NCBI RefSeq assembly: GCF_947501425.1 | Contig: NZ_CANMVN010000004.1 | Location: forward strand, 62,001 to 126,000 | Length of the DNA: 64,000 bases | Source of the DNA: an uncultured Psychroserpens sp. | Lineage (GTDB): Bacteria; Bacteroidota; Bacteroidia; Flavobacteriales; Flavobacteriaceae | Direction of reading: 5' to 3' | Part shown: one piece after another, positions 1 to 9,049 of the stretch | Numbering within the stretch: position 1 is the stretch's first letter | Layout: every line of letters begins with the position of its first letter | The notes under the pieces: generated by a model | The model's database searches: none | The model's input: the letters and a program-made list of their open reading frames with translations, nothing else | What the model was told of the DNA's origin: nothing | Translations under genes and position numbers: made by a program

Positions 1-2
1 AT

Positions 3-2036
3 GATGATGCAACGGACTGGGCTGGTGATTCTGAACTTGAATCCATACTGAACGAAACCAATACACTAAATGCCACAATCTTAGAATTTGACTTTACCTC
101 TGTGGCTACAGAAATTAGTTTTAGATATATTTTTGCTTCTGAAGAATATCAGGAAGGAAATCCTAATACTTGTAATTTCTCCGATTTGTTTGGATTTTTA
201 ATTCGACCTGTTAATGGACAACAATACACTAATATTGCTATAGTTCCAGGCACCAATACACCTGTAAAAGTAACTACTGTTCATCCTGATATTCCTGGTG
301 GATGCCCTGCAGAAAACGAAGCCTATTTTGAAAGTTTTAATGGTGATGTGAGTCCGATTAATTTCAACGGACAAACAAAAATACTTACGGCTACAGCGCA
401 AGTTATTCCCAATGAGACTTATCACGTAAAACTAGTGATTGCTGATGAGCAAAACTTTAGATTTGACTCAGCAGTATTTCTGGAAGCAGGAAGTTTCAGA
501 CTTTCAACAGATCTTGGACCAGATCGTTTGGTCGCTAATGGTACTGCCATATGTGGTAACGACACCTATCAAATCCAAACCAACGAATCAGGTAATAACA
601 ATACTTACAAATGGTTTAAAGACGGTGTAGAATTATTAGCTGAAACAGGAACTACATTAGACGTTTCCGAAGCTGGGATTTACAACGTTGAAATCACAAA
701 AGATACTTGTGTTCTCTTTGGCGAAGTGATTATAGAGTACGCAGAAAACCCAATTGTTTTTGATTCTATTCTAACAGAATGCGATCAAAATCAGGATGGC
801 TTAACGTTTTACAACTTGTATGATGTAGAACCTCTGGTGACTAATAATGATTCATCTATTTTTATCAGCGACTTTTTCCTCACCCAAAATGACGCCGAAC
901 AGAATATAAATGCCATAGTTGGTGGAAATACCTTTGAGAATACTACACCTTTTCAAACCGTATATGCCAGAGTTGAGAATCAGGCGAATTGCTTTAGTAT
1001 TGCCCAAGTAGAACTTCAAATCTCAAATACTACCATTAGCATCCCTCCTCTTGAAGTTTGCGATGGTGATACTGTTGACGGATTTGCGAGTTTTGACCTC
1101 AACGAGATTACAGCGACGATTGCATCTCAAATTCCGATGGATGCTGAAGTCACATTCTATGAAACTGAAGCAGATGCATTTTCAGAGACCAATACCATAT
1201 CTGGCACATTTCAGAATACAACTCCGAATACGCAAACCATTTTTGTAAAAGTAGTGAGTAATGATCAGTGCTATTCTATTACTACTGCTGAATTGATCGT
1301 ACTTTACACACCTGTATTACAAGCTAATGAGACTGTAATTTATTGTCTGAATACCTTTCCGGAAACCCTAACGCTTGTTGGTGGTGTATTAAATGATCTA
1401 CCCAACAATTACTATTACGAATGGTTATTCAATGGAAGTCCCACAGCAGTAAATACAACATTTAATGACATAAATGAACCAGGAACCTATACTGTTATCG
1501 TCACAGATCCCAATGGTTGTTCGTCGAGCAGAACAATTACAGTATTGGCTTCAAATCTTGCTACTATTGATGATATCATCATTTCCGAAGGAACTACCAA
1601 CAATACGGTAACTGTTGAAGTTTCAGGAGAAGGCGATTACGAATTTGCTCTAGATGATCCTGAGGGTAATTATCAAGGGGACAATACATTTTTAAATGTG
1701 TCACCTGGGTTTCACACGGTTTTTGTAAGAGATCTCAATGGTTGTGGCATTGTTGAGCAAACCATTTCGGTACTTGGCTTTCCGAAATTTTTCACGCCTA
1801 ATGGTGATTCATTTAATGAGCGCTGGCAAGTGTATGGTGTCAATTCAGATTTTAACCAAGGTACAGATATTAAAATCTTTAATCGCTACGGAAAATTACT
1901 AACACAGTTTAATAACAGCAGTGCTGGATGGGATGGTACACTAAATGGACAACCCCTTCCAAGCGATGACTATTGGTTTGTAGTCACTTTAATTGATGGC
2001 AGAACCTTTTCTGGCCACTTTGCATTAAAGAGATAA
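3..2036 (+). CDS. T9SS type B sorting domain surface protein (5' partial)
   Basis: Large secreted surface protein whose N-terminus lies before the window: the frame is open from base 3, and the GTG at 102 is only an internal codon. The first ~130 visible residues fit the choice-of-anchor L domain (motifs FRYIFASEEY and DSAVFLEAGSF). A central part of repeated Ig/PKD-like beta domains follows, with recurring PxTQTIFVKV-type strands and paired Cys. The last ~85 residues (FFTPNGDSFNERW, then IFNRYGKLL and GWDGTLNGQPLPSDDYWF) are a classic gliding-motility-associated C-terminal domain, the type B signal for export and surface attachment by T9SS. Role inferred: cell-surface adhesin or matrix protein. 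It ends 74 nt before the sensor gene and is probably a separate unit. Confidence 0.9.
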   Translation, partial: DDATDWAGDSELESILNETNTLNATILEFDFTSVATEISFRYIFASEEYQEGNPNTCNFSDLFGFLIRPVNGQQYTNIAIVPGTNTPVKVTTVHPDIPGGCPAENEAYFESFNGDVSPINFNGQTKILTATAQVIPNETYHVKLVIADEQNFRFDSAVFLEAGSFRLSTDLGPDRLVANGTAICGNDTYQIQTNESGNNNTYKWFKDGVELLAETGTTLDVSEAGIYNVEITKDTCVLFGEVIIEYAENPIVFDSILTECDQNQDGLTFYNLYDVEPLVTNNDSSIFISDFFLTQNDAEQNINAIVGGNTFENTTPFQTVYARVENQANCFSIAQVELQISNTTISIPPLEVCDGDTVDGFASFDLNEITATIASQIPMDAEVTFYETEADAFSETNTISGTFQNTTPNTQTIFVKVVSNDQCYSITTAELIVLYTPVLQANETVIYCLNTFPETLTLVGGVLNDLPNNYYYEWLFNGSPTAVNTTFNDINEPGTYTVIVTDPNGCSSSRTITVLASNLATIDDIIISEGTTNNTVTVEVSGEGDYEFALDDPEGNYQGDNTFLNVSPGFHTVFVRDLNGCGIVEQTISVLGFPKFFTPNGDSFNERWQVYGVNSDFNQGTDIKIFNRYGKLLTQFNNSSAGWDGTLNGQPLPSDDYWFVVTLIDGRTFSGHFALKR

Positions 2037-2110
2037 CTAGCTGTTAGCTAAATCATCTCACTTTTATTTCGCTTTTATTACTTAACTTTAAGTTCAAATA
2101 TTAGTTATTG

Positions 2111-5100
2111 ATGATTCGTATTGTTACTATCATTCTTCTTTTTGTAAGTTTTAGTGCTTTTGCTCAAGATTCAAAACAAGTATCGTTTCGTGAATTAACA
2201 GTAGCAGAAGGTCTATCACAAAATAGTGTGGTTAGTATTGCTCAGGATACTACAGGTTATATGTGGTTTGCTACTCAAGACGGACTCAACAAATACGATG
2301 GTAGAACATTCTCTTTTTTCAATAAACAATTTGAAGATGTCACAAGACCAACCTACAGCAAGCTGGGAAAATTATATGTAGACAAACAGGATAACCTATG
2401 GATTATCAGTAACTCAGGTCACCTTGAAAAATTTAATCGTGACACTCAAAAGTTTACATTCATTCCTAAGATTAATAATGCTAGTATTATTGTTCAAAAT
2501 TCTGAAAACAATTATTACATCGGAACCTTTGGAAATGGTCTATACAAGATAAATTCGAAATCAAATGACACGCTTAAAGTATTCGATAGTCAGCTTAAAC
2601 AGTTAAACATCTATGATATAATTGAATTTGACAATACACATTACATCGCTACATCTACACAACTTTTTAAAATCACAAATAATAATCTGGAGCCAGTGCG
2701 TATTGAAAATAATCACAAAAACTTCAGTGCCGTTACGACATCAAAAGACGAAACCATTTGGTTAGGTAGCTTTGAGAATGGTCTGTTTTATAAATCTAAA
2801 GATGCACAAACGTTTAAAAAATTTAGACATCCTAAATTACCTGAAACACTAAATATCCAGGATATATTGACTGACACCAGTAATAATCTATGGATAGCAA
2901 CCTACGGAAATGGTTTATACATTGTAGATATTGAAAAAAATAGCGTTGCACATTTCAGTGAAAATAAAGACGACCCTTATGCCTTACAATACAATGATGT
3001 ATTATGTCTGTTTCAAGATTATACTGGTACTGTTTGGTTAGGTACTGATGGCGCTGGATTAAGCTATTATGATGAGCATCTCACTAAATTTAATAGAATT
3101 ACAAATGATCAAACTCCTAAAGATATACCAGTAGATGTTGCAAGAGCAATTGCTTACGATGATGAAAAAACCATATGGATTGGTACTTCAGGAAAAGGCT
3201 TAACAGCGATCAATCTAGATAAAGACATTTATAGATCATATACTACAAAAAACACATCACTCAATAGTAACCGGATTATGAGTTTGTTATTTGATGATGA
3301 TTTGTGGATTGGGCATCAAGGTGAAGGGTTACAAGTTTTAGAGTCTAATGGTAATATTTCAACAATTGATGCATTACAAAACGAAACAATTTGGAAGATC
3401 ATAAAACATGCACCAAATCAGTTTTGGTTGTGTACAAGAGATAGTGGTATTATACTTTATGAAAAGAACAATGGTGTAATACAGCAATATAATACTGACA
3501 ATTCAGCGTTAACCTCTAACAATATTAGAACCATAGAAAAGGGATCTAGTGATGACATTTGGATTGGAAGTGAAAACAACGGGCTCTTTCTTTTAAATAC
3601 AAAAACCAAGCAAATTGAATCTGTAAATGAAATTCCTGACAAAATAAAATCTCTATATTATGATGACAATGTTTTATGGATAGGCACCAATGGTAATGGT
3701 ATTAAGGCATTTTATCCTTTAAATAAAAGCATTACAACGTACACGATTGAATATGGCTTATCTAACAATGTCATTTATGGTATTTTACCAGATGAAAACG
3801 GGAATTTATGGTTGAGTTCTAACAAGGGAATTACACGATTTAATCCAAAGGACAAACGAACATTTTATGCTGAAAACTATACTGAGAATAGTGGCTTACA
3901 ATCCTTTGAATTTAACACAGGTGCCTATTTCAAAGCAGATGATGGCACATTGTTTTTTGGTGGACTTGAAGGAATCAATTGGTTTTCACCTAGTAATCTT
4001 ACCAGCAATGAAGTCAAACCCAAAACTGTCATTTCTAAGTTTGAGATCTTTAACGAAGGTCAAGACATGACACCTATGGCCAAATTTCGTCATAATCAAA
4101 ATACACTAACATTTACATTTGCCAGCTTACACTTTTCTGAACCTTCAAAAAACTTATATCGCTATAAATTGCTCAACCACGATGAAGATTGGTCCAAACC
4201 AAGTTATAATAATGTAGCACATTACACCAACTTACCTCCCAACGAATATAAGTTTTTAGTTACATCGAGTAACTATGAAGGTATTTGGAATAAGACACCT
4301 ACCCGTTATTCATTTGAAATATTAAAACCTTGGTATAAAACAAACCTAGCATACACTATATACGGACTCCTGCTAATTTTAGGTATCTATGCTGTATTCA
4401 GTTATTTTAAATTTAAGTGGAAATTAGAAACACAATTCAGATTGGAGCATGCCGAAACTGAACGACTGAAACAACTGGACGAATTCAAAACAAAACTCTA
4501 CACTAATATTTCCCACGAATTCAGAACACCATTAACCCTCATCTCAGGCCCAATAGATCATCAATTATCTAAAGACACATTAGAACCACAAGACCGTAAA
4601 GAGCTCAATCTGGTCAAACAAAATGCAAACAGGTTGCTTAATCTGGTAAATCAAATGCTGGATTTATCATTGATAGATTCGGGACAATTACGCTTGCAGG
4701 TTACAGAAGGGAACCTTAACATTCTTCTCAAACAAATCGTAGCTGCTTTTCAGTATAAAGCTGATGAGAAACACATTAATATTATCAGTACTATAAATAA
4801 CCTAGATCAGGTATGGTTTGATGTAGATTCTATAGAAAAGATCGTCTCTAATTTATTGTCAAATGCTATAAAATATGCTCCAGAACACAGCAAAATAATT
4901 ATAGATGCCAATGATCAGGATCATAATTTAGTGTTATCGATAATCAACGTAAACATAAGCATATCTAAAAGCAACTTTGCAAAACTATTTCAACGCTTTT
5001 ATCAGGATAATGAAGCCTCTGAAGGTGTAGGAGTTGGTTTGGCTCTTGTGAAAGAGTTAGTAAATTTATCAAAAGGTAATATCACTGCTAATACGGTCGA

Positions 5101-5983
5101 TAATGATAAAGTTCAATTTACGGTCACCTTACCTATTCATAAAACTGCTTTTGATACTTCGGAAATTAAAATTCAAAGTGATACCGAACCTCGGTCAAAT
5201 GAAACAGATGCGCAATCAAATGAAAATAACGATTCACCCGTTTTATTAATAGTAGAAGATGATAATGATATAAGAGCTTTTGTAGCTTCCATTTTTAAAA
5301 ATTCCTATACAATTGTTGAAGCTGAAAATGGCAAAGCTGGTATTGATACAGCTTTAAAATACATACCAGATATTATTATTAGTGATGTTATGATGCCTGT
5401 ACAAGATGGTATTGCACTCTGTAACACCTTAAAATACAATGAACTCACAAGTCATATTCCTATCATACTTCTAACAGCCAAAGTGGGTGAAGAAAACGAA
5501 ATAGAAGGTTTAAAAACTGGAGCCGACGCTTATATCACAAAACCTTTTAATAGCGAAAAATTAGAGTTAAGAGTAAAAAAACTCATTGAAAACAGACAAC
5601 AACTACAAAAGCACTTTAGTAAAGATTTTAACATTAATCCTGAACTATCCATCACCTCTACCGAAGCTGATTTTTTAAAGCGTTTAAAAACTGTTCTCGA
5701 TGACAAAATCACAGACTCAGATTTTACAAGTGAAGCATTTTCTATTGCTATGAACATGAGTCGAACACAACTACACAGGAAATTAAAAGCCATTGTAGGA
5801 ATGAGTGCTTCGGAATTTATAAGATCCCAACGTTTAAAATTAGCCATTGAACTTCTAAAAAAGTCTGATGCTACTACTTCTGAGATTGCCTATCAAGTTG
5901 GATTTAACACACCATCATACTTCATCAAGTGTTTCAAAGACGTATACAATTGTACGCCAAGCGACTATAATCTGAAAAAATAA
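2111..5983 (+). CDS. Hybrid two-component sensor/AraC-type regulator (HTCS)
   Basis: One-protein signalling system in the inner membrane. Order: signal peptide (1-20), a long run of two-component-regulator propeller repeats (about 25-680, many W.GT..GL blades), Y_Y_Y domain (~680-742), one transmembrane helix (~748-770), HisKA with phospho-acceptor H802 in SHEFRTP, HATPase_c with N box SNLLSNAIKYA, receiver with phospho-acceptor D1092 in SDVMMP and Lys in ITKPF, and an AraC-type HTH (~1185-1290). The ATP-lid G1 box is degenerate: residues 946-951 read NVNISI where DxGxGI is expected. ATG 2111 is preferred to the TTG just before it; a near-consensus -7 box (TAACTTTA) lies at 2083. HTCS proteins usually control polysaccharide loci, but no SusC/SusD is nearby. 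The next operon encodes fibre-like surface proteins, which I infer to be its target. Confidence 0.95.
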   Translation: MIRIVTIILLFVSFSAFAQDSKQVSFRELTVAEGLSQNSVVSIAQDTTGYMWFATQDGLNKYDGRTFSFFNKQFEDVTRPTYSKLGKLYVDKQDNLWIISNSGHLEKFNRDTQKFTFIPKINNASIIVQNSENNYYIGTFGNGLYKINSKSNDTLKVFDSQLKQLNIYDIIEFDNTHYIATSTQLFKITNNNLEPVRIENNHKNFSAVTTSKDETIWLGSFENGLFYKSKDAQTFKKFRHPKLPETLNIQDILTDTSNNLWIATYGNGLYIVDIEKNSVAHFSENKDDPYALQYNDVLCLFQDYTGTVWLGTDGAGLSYYDEHLTKFNRITNDQTPKDIPVDVARAIAYDDEKTIWIGTSGKGLTAINLDKDIYRSYTTKNTSLNSNRIMSLLFDDDLWIGHQGEGLQVLESNGNISTIDALQNETIWKIIKHAPNQFWLCTRDSGIILYEKNNGVIQQYNTDNSALTSNNIRTIEKGSSDDIWIGSENNGLFLLNTKTKQIESVNEIPDKIKSLYYDDNVLWIGTNGNGIKAFYPLNKSITTYTIEYGLSNNVIYGILPDENGNLWLSSNKGITRFNPKDKRTFYAENYTENSGLQSFEFNTGAYFKADDGTLFFGGLEGINWFSPSNLTSNEVKPKTVISKFEIFNEGQDMTPMAKFRHNQNTLTFTFASLHFSEPSKNLYRYKLLNHDEDWSKPSYNNVAHYTNLPPNEYKFLVTSSNYEGIWNKTPTRYSFEILKPWYKTNLAYTIYGLLLILGIYAVFSYFKFKWKLETQFRLEHAETERLKQLDEFKTKLYTNISHEFRTPLTLISGPIDHQLSKDTLEPQDRKELNLVKQNANRLLNLVNQMLDLSLIDSGQLRLQVTEGNLNILLKQIVAAFQYKADEKHINIISTINNLDQVWFDVDSIEKIVSNLLSNAIKYAPEHSKIIIDANDQDHNLVLSIINVNISISKSNFAKLFQRFYQDNEASEGVGVGLALVKELVNLSKGNITANTVDNDKVQFTVTLPIHKTAFDTSEIKIQSDTEPRSNETDAQSNENNDSPVLLIVEDDNDIRAFVASIFKNSYTIVEAENGKAGIDTALKYIPDIIISDVMMPVQDGIALCNTLKYNELTSHIPIILLTAKVGEENEIEGLKTGADAYITKPFNSEKLELRVKKLIENRQQLQKHFSKDFNINPELSITSTEADFLKRLKTVLDDKITDSDFTSEAFSIAMNMSRTQLHRKLKAIVGMSASEFIRSQRLKLAIELLKKSDATTSEIAYQVGFNTPSYFIKCFKDVYNCTPSDYNLKK

Positions 5984-6030
5984 AAATTACAATCACCTTA
6001 TTTTCAGCATATTAAAACTTAATATTACAA

Positions 6031-6063
6031 TATGTTACATATGTTTCATGCTTTGAAACATAT
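6031..6063. promoter_or_regulatory. Triple half-site operator with 10-bp palindrome
   Basis: Two adjacent direct 9-mers, TATGTTACA (6031-6039) and TATGTTTCA (6040-6048), are followed after 5 nt by the inverted form. Arms ATATGTTTCA (6039-6048) and TGAAACATAT (6054-6063) pair perfectly. No T-run follows, so it is not a terminator. It abuts the TTG (6065) of the proposed promoter, the expected place for an activator or repressor site. Which protein binds is unknown; the sensor-regulator just upstream is the obvious candidate. Confidence 0.45.
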
Positions 6064-6064
6064 C

Positions 6065-6098
6065 TTGTATTCTCAACAATGACTTCCCTATAATTTTA
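6065..6098 (+). promoter_or_regulatory. Candidate promoter of the fibre operon
   Basis: TTG at 6065-6067 and TAATTTTA at 6091-6098, 23 nt apart. This resembles the Bacteroidota consensus TTG / TAnnTTTG with one mismatch in the -7 box and long spacing. It lies about 30 nt before the small ORF at 6129. Confidence 0.35.
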
Positions 6099-6128
6099 CA
6101 TCCATAAAGAATTCAATAGCTAACTAAC

Positions 6129-6260
6129 ATGGATAATCATCCAAAAAAAAAAGATGAAACGATATACCTAAGTATCGATCATTTAAAAGAGGGTTCCTAT
6201 AAACTCAATTTATTATTAAAGAATGAAATTATTAAAACTATAAAATTCATTAAAGAATAA
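6129..6260 (+). CDS. Small hypothetical protein (43 aa)
   Basis: ATG at 6129, stop TAA at 6258. The protein begins MDNHPKKKDET, followed by YLSIDHLKEGSYKLNLLL and a short basic end. The body alternates hydrophobic and charged residues in a two-strand beta-hairpin pattern (YxLxxxLKxGxYKLxLLLKN). There is no signal peptide. It follows the candidate promoter and precedes a hairpin and the first fibre gene, so it could be a real small protein or a translated leader. Short Flavobacteriaceae proteins of this general pattern seem familiar, but I cannot name a family. Confidence 0.5.
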   Translation: MDNHPKKKDETIYLSIDHLKEGSYKLNLLLKNEIIKTIKFIKE

Positions 6261-6281
6261 AACGAAGCTATTAATCAATTG

Positions 6282-6331
6282 AGAAAAGGAGACAACAAAT
6301 AAAACGTGGAGTTAGCGTTGTTTCCTTTTCT
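6282..6331 (+). promoter_or_regulatory. Intercistronic hairpin before first fibre gene
   Basis: Arms AGAAAAGGAGACAAC (6282-6296) and GTTGTTTCCTTTTCT (6317-6331) pair over 15 positions (14 Watson-Crick, one G-U) around a 20-nt loop. It sits between the 43-aa ORF and the ATG at 6348. It could act as an attenuator, an mRNA stabiliser or a processing site. The sequence after it is only moderately T-rich. Confidence 0.45.
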
Positions 6332-6347
6332 ATTTAAAAATCACATC

Positions 6348-8063
6348 ATGAAATCAAAATTCACAATACTTATTCTATTATTAACCTGCTTAAGTTATGC
6401 TCAAAACGGTATCAACTATAAGGCAGTTATTAAGGACAATATTGGAAATGTTCTAGTTAATGAAAACATTTTTGTTCAATTTGCCATACTTGAAGGAGGT
6501 TCTACAAATGTATACACAGAAACTCATGCTCCTACAACCGATGAAAATGGTATAATTATAATTAACATTGGTGAAGGCACTCCTACCTCAGGAAATTTTT
6601 CAACTATAGATTGGGGAAGTAATGACCATTCTCTTAATGTACAAATTAATACAGGCTCTGGATTTGTTGACATGGGTACCACAGAATTTAAATCAGTACC
6701 ATATGCTAAAGTAGCAGACAAGGCTATGTCCTCAGAAGCTATTGAATTGCCGTACTATGACAACACCACCTTATCAAATGGCGCCGCATTTCATATTCAC
6801 AATACGAGTACCAATGCATCCTACGGTTTGGTAGGAACAACAGGATCAGATGGAGCGACTATTCCTGCAAATCGAGCTGGTGTTTTAGGATATTCAACTA
6901 ATGCTCATGGCGTTTATGGGTTTTCTAAAAATAGCTTTTATGCTGGTGTTCAAGGTGTGTCCGAGTCAGTAGATGGTGTTGGTGTACAAGGATATGGCTT
7001 TGGAGGCGGAGTTGGAGGTCATTTTTACACAACACTATCAGGTACAGCAGCATTAACTACCGGACAAGGTAATGTTGGTATTGGTGTTGATGAACCAGAA
7101 GAAAAAATGCATGTGGCAGGTAATCTCCTTATTCAATCTAATGTGGGAGCTTTACTTTTAGGTTTTCCTGATAATGGAAATCTATGGCGATTTAGCACCA
7201 CAAATGCCGGAGCAGACTTACTATTTCGTTCAAAACCTAGTGGTAGTAATTCTTTTAGTACACGTTTTAAGTTTAATCAAAGTGGAGAGTTTCAAATAGG
7301 AACAAGTGCAACACCTTCTGCATGGGCACATATTAGAAATAATTCTGGACTTACTAAACCACATCTAAAACTTGAAGAAATTGGTAATGACTATGCAAGA
7401 TTAGAACTAACTAACGACGTTACTAGTGGAGCATACTGGCACGTAGCTGGTTTACCTTCATCTACTGCAGCAAATGCTAGGTTAAATTTCTATTTTAGAA
7501 ATGCCTCCGGAGCTGGAGATAAACTAACCATTACAGGTGATGGCAAAGTTGGCGTCGACGGTACCCCAACTGCAAGATTAGAGCTTTATCAAAAGGGGCA
7601 GGCTGTTGGGACAGGCTTACGCTTTGATGATGGCACAGCAAATAGTGACTGGGACATTACCCATGGTTTTTCACTTCGTTTTCATTACGGAGGAAATCTT
7701 AGAGGTTTTATTAATGCAAATACAGGTGCTTATACACAGTCCTCAGACGCCACCTTGAAATCAAACATAATTAATATGGATACTGTTCTTGCTAAAGTTA
7801 ATTTACTAAGACCAACCTCCTATTTCTATAAGAGTGATTCGTCCAGAACTAAAGCACTAGGATTTATTGCTCAGGAGGTGAAATCTATTTTTCCTGAAGT
7901 GGTTCATTATTCTCAAGCAGATAATCTCTACGGAATTGATTATGGTTCCTTTAGTGTGATTGCAATAAAAGCCATCCAAGAACAGCAGGCCCTTATAGAC
8001 AATCAACAAAAACAAATTGATGAGCTGAAATCATTAGTTCAAACATTAATAAATAAACAATAA
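6348..8063 (+). CDS. Tail-fibre-like surface protein with S74 chaperone domain (paralogue A)
   Basis: Exported fibre-like protein. ATG 6348 gives a clean signal peptide (MKSKFTILILLLTCLSYAQ); the longer frame from 6306 would bury it. Residues ~20-130 form the N-terminal domain shared by five proteins of this locus (starts QNGINYKAVIKD, ends VPYAKVADKA). The middle is Gly/Asn-rich beta repeat with GNVGIG turns. The C-terminal ~110 residues are an intramolecular chaperone auto-processing domain (peptidase S74), with the Ser/Lys motif SSDATLKSN, then LGFIAQEVKSIFPEVV and a terminal coiled coil. S74 domains trimerise beta-helical fibres and then cut themselves off. First of the tandem set, 4 nt before the next gene. 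No phage genes surround it, so a bacterial surface fibre is more likely than a prophage tail. Confidence 0.85.
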   Translation: MKSKFTILILLLTCLSYAQNGINYKAVIKDNIGNVLVNENIFVQFAILEGGSTNVYTETHAPTTDENGIIIINIGEGTPTSGNFSTIDWGSNDHSLNVQINTGSGFVDMGTTEFKSVPYAKVADKAMSSEAIELPYYDNTTLSNGAAFHIHNTSTNASYGLVGTTGSDGATIPANRAGVLGYSTNAHGVYGFSKNSFYAGVQGVSESVDGVGVQGYGFGGGVGGHFYTTLSGTAALTTGQGNVGIGVDEPEEKMHVAGNLLIQSNVGALLLGFPDNGNLWRFSTTNAGADLLFRSKPSGSNSFSTRFKFNQSGEFQIGTSATPSAWAHIRNNSGLTKPHLKLEEIGNDYARLELTNDVTSGAYWHVAGLPSSTAANARLNFYFRNASGAGDKLTITGDGKVGVDGTPTARLELYQKGQAVGTGLRFDDGTANSDWDITHGFSLRFHYGGNLRGFINANTGAYTQSSDATLKSNIINMDTVLAKVNLLRPTSYFYKSDSSRTKALGFIAQEVKSIFPEVVHYSQADNLYGIDYGSFSVIAIKAIQEQQALIDNQQKQIDELKSLVQTLINKQ

Positions 8064-8067
8064 CATT

Positions 8068-9039
8068 ATGAGAACACTTTCTAGCATCATACTCCTGTTT
8101 AGCGTCTTCATTCTGAATGCGCAAACCATAGTAAAATCCAGTATTGACTCTGGAGGCGCATCATCAACTTCAGGAAATATACAAATCGTTTATACCATTG
8201 GCGAAGTCAATGTTCAGGAATTAAGTACTTCAAGCATATCAATTTCCGAAGGCTTTATCAATGCAGAACTAAGAATTCTCATTGACCCAAAAGTATTTTT
8301 ACAGGGACCATTATTAAACCCAGCTTCAGCCAATTTAATGAATGACAACTTACGAGAAGACGCTTTATTACCAACAACCAGTCCTTATCCAGATGCTGCT
8401 ATGTGTAACGCTTCAGTATTTAGTGTTACAGGAAACAATGCCATTGTAGACTGGATCTGGATAGAACTGAGAGCTGCTAACGATAACCAACGTCTCATTA
8501 ATGGCAGATCTGCATTAGTACAACGCGATGGTGATGTAGTAGATTTAGATGGAAGCTCCTCTGTAATCATGCAAGCTGCACCAACCAATTATTTTGTGGT
8601 TGTTAAACATAGAAATCATTTAGGAGCAATGAGCTCTGCTGTGATTAATTTGTCCGATACTACATCAACACTTGTAGATTTTACTGACACTAGTTTCTCA
8701 ACTTTTGGAAGTAATGCACAAGTCGTTTTAAATTCAGGTGACACAGCATTATGGGCTGGTGATACAAACAATGATAATGCGATTGTCTTCTCTGGTAGTA
8801 ACAACGATGTTAACGCCATCAAAGATTATATTCTTGCTGATCCTGGTAACATTTTAAACTTTATCACTTATGGCTCATTAGGTTACCTCATTCAGGATGC
8901 TGATCTAAATAGTACAGCAAGATTTTCGGGCTCACCAAACGATAGTAATATCATAAAGGATAATATTCTTAATCATCCTGCTAATATTCTTAATCTACCA
9001 ACATTTATTATATCAACAACAGTTCCTCCAAACAATTAA
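8068..9039 (+). CDS. Secreted protein with dockerin-like calcium repeats
   Basis: Signal peptide MRTLSSIILLFSVFILNAQ. A short early segment has the look of Bacteroidota secreted proteins (GGASSTSGNIQIVYTIGEV). The central part matches the domain typified by VDWIWIELRAANDN ... YFVVVKHRNHLGAMS. The C-terminal part carries two Asp/Asn-rich units, WAGDTNNDNAIVFSGSNNDVN and a degenerate copy QDADLNSTARFSGSPNDSN, each followed by an IKDxIL helix. This resembles type I dockerin EF-hand repeats, so a Ca-binding protein-protein contact with a neighbouring fibre is plausible (inference). It lies 4 nt after paralogue A and 10 nt before the next gene, probably in the same operon. Confidence 0.8.
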   Translation: MRTLSSIILLFSVFILNAQTIVKSSIDSGGASSTSGNIQIVYTIGEVNVQELSTSSISISEGFINAELRILIDPKVFLQGPLLNPASANLMNDNLREDALLPTTSPYPDAAMCNASVFSVTGNNAIVDWIWIELRAANDNQRLINGRSALVQRDGDVVDLDGSSSVIMQAAPTNYFVVVKHRNHLGAMSSAVINLSDTTSTLVDFTDTSFSTFGSNAQVVLNSGDTALWAGDTNNDNAIVFSGSNNDVNAIKDYILADPGNILNFITYGSLGYLIQDADLNSTARFSGSPNDSNIIKDNILNHPANILNLPTFIISTTVPPNN

Positions 9040-9049
9040 AAAAGTTATT

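Noticed and set aside
2037-2060. Possible terminator after the first gene (TAGCT / AGCTA)
   Set aside because: Only 5-bp stem and no T-run.
2111-5983. Polysaccharide utilisation locus
   Set aside because: The HTCS is typical of such loci, but no SusC/SusD pair or glycoside hydrolase is present.
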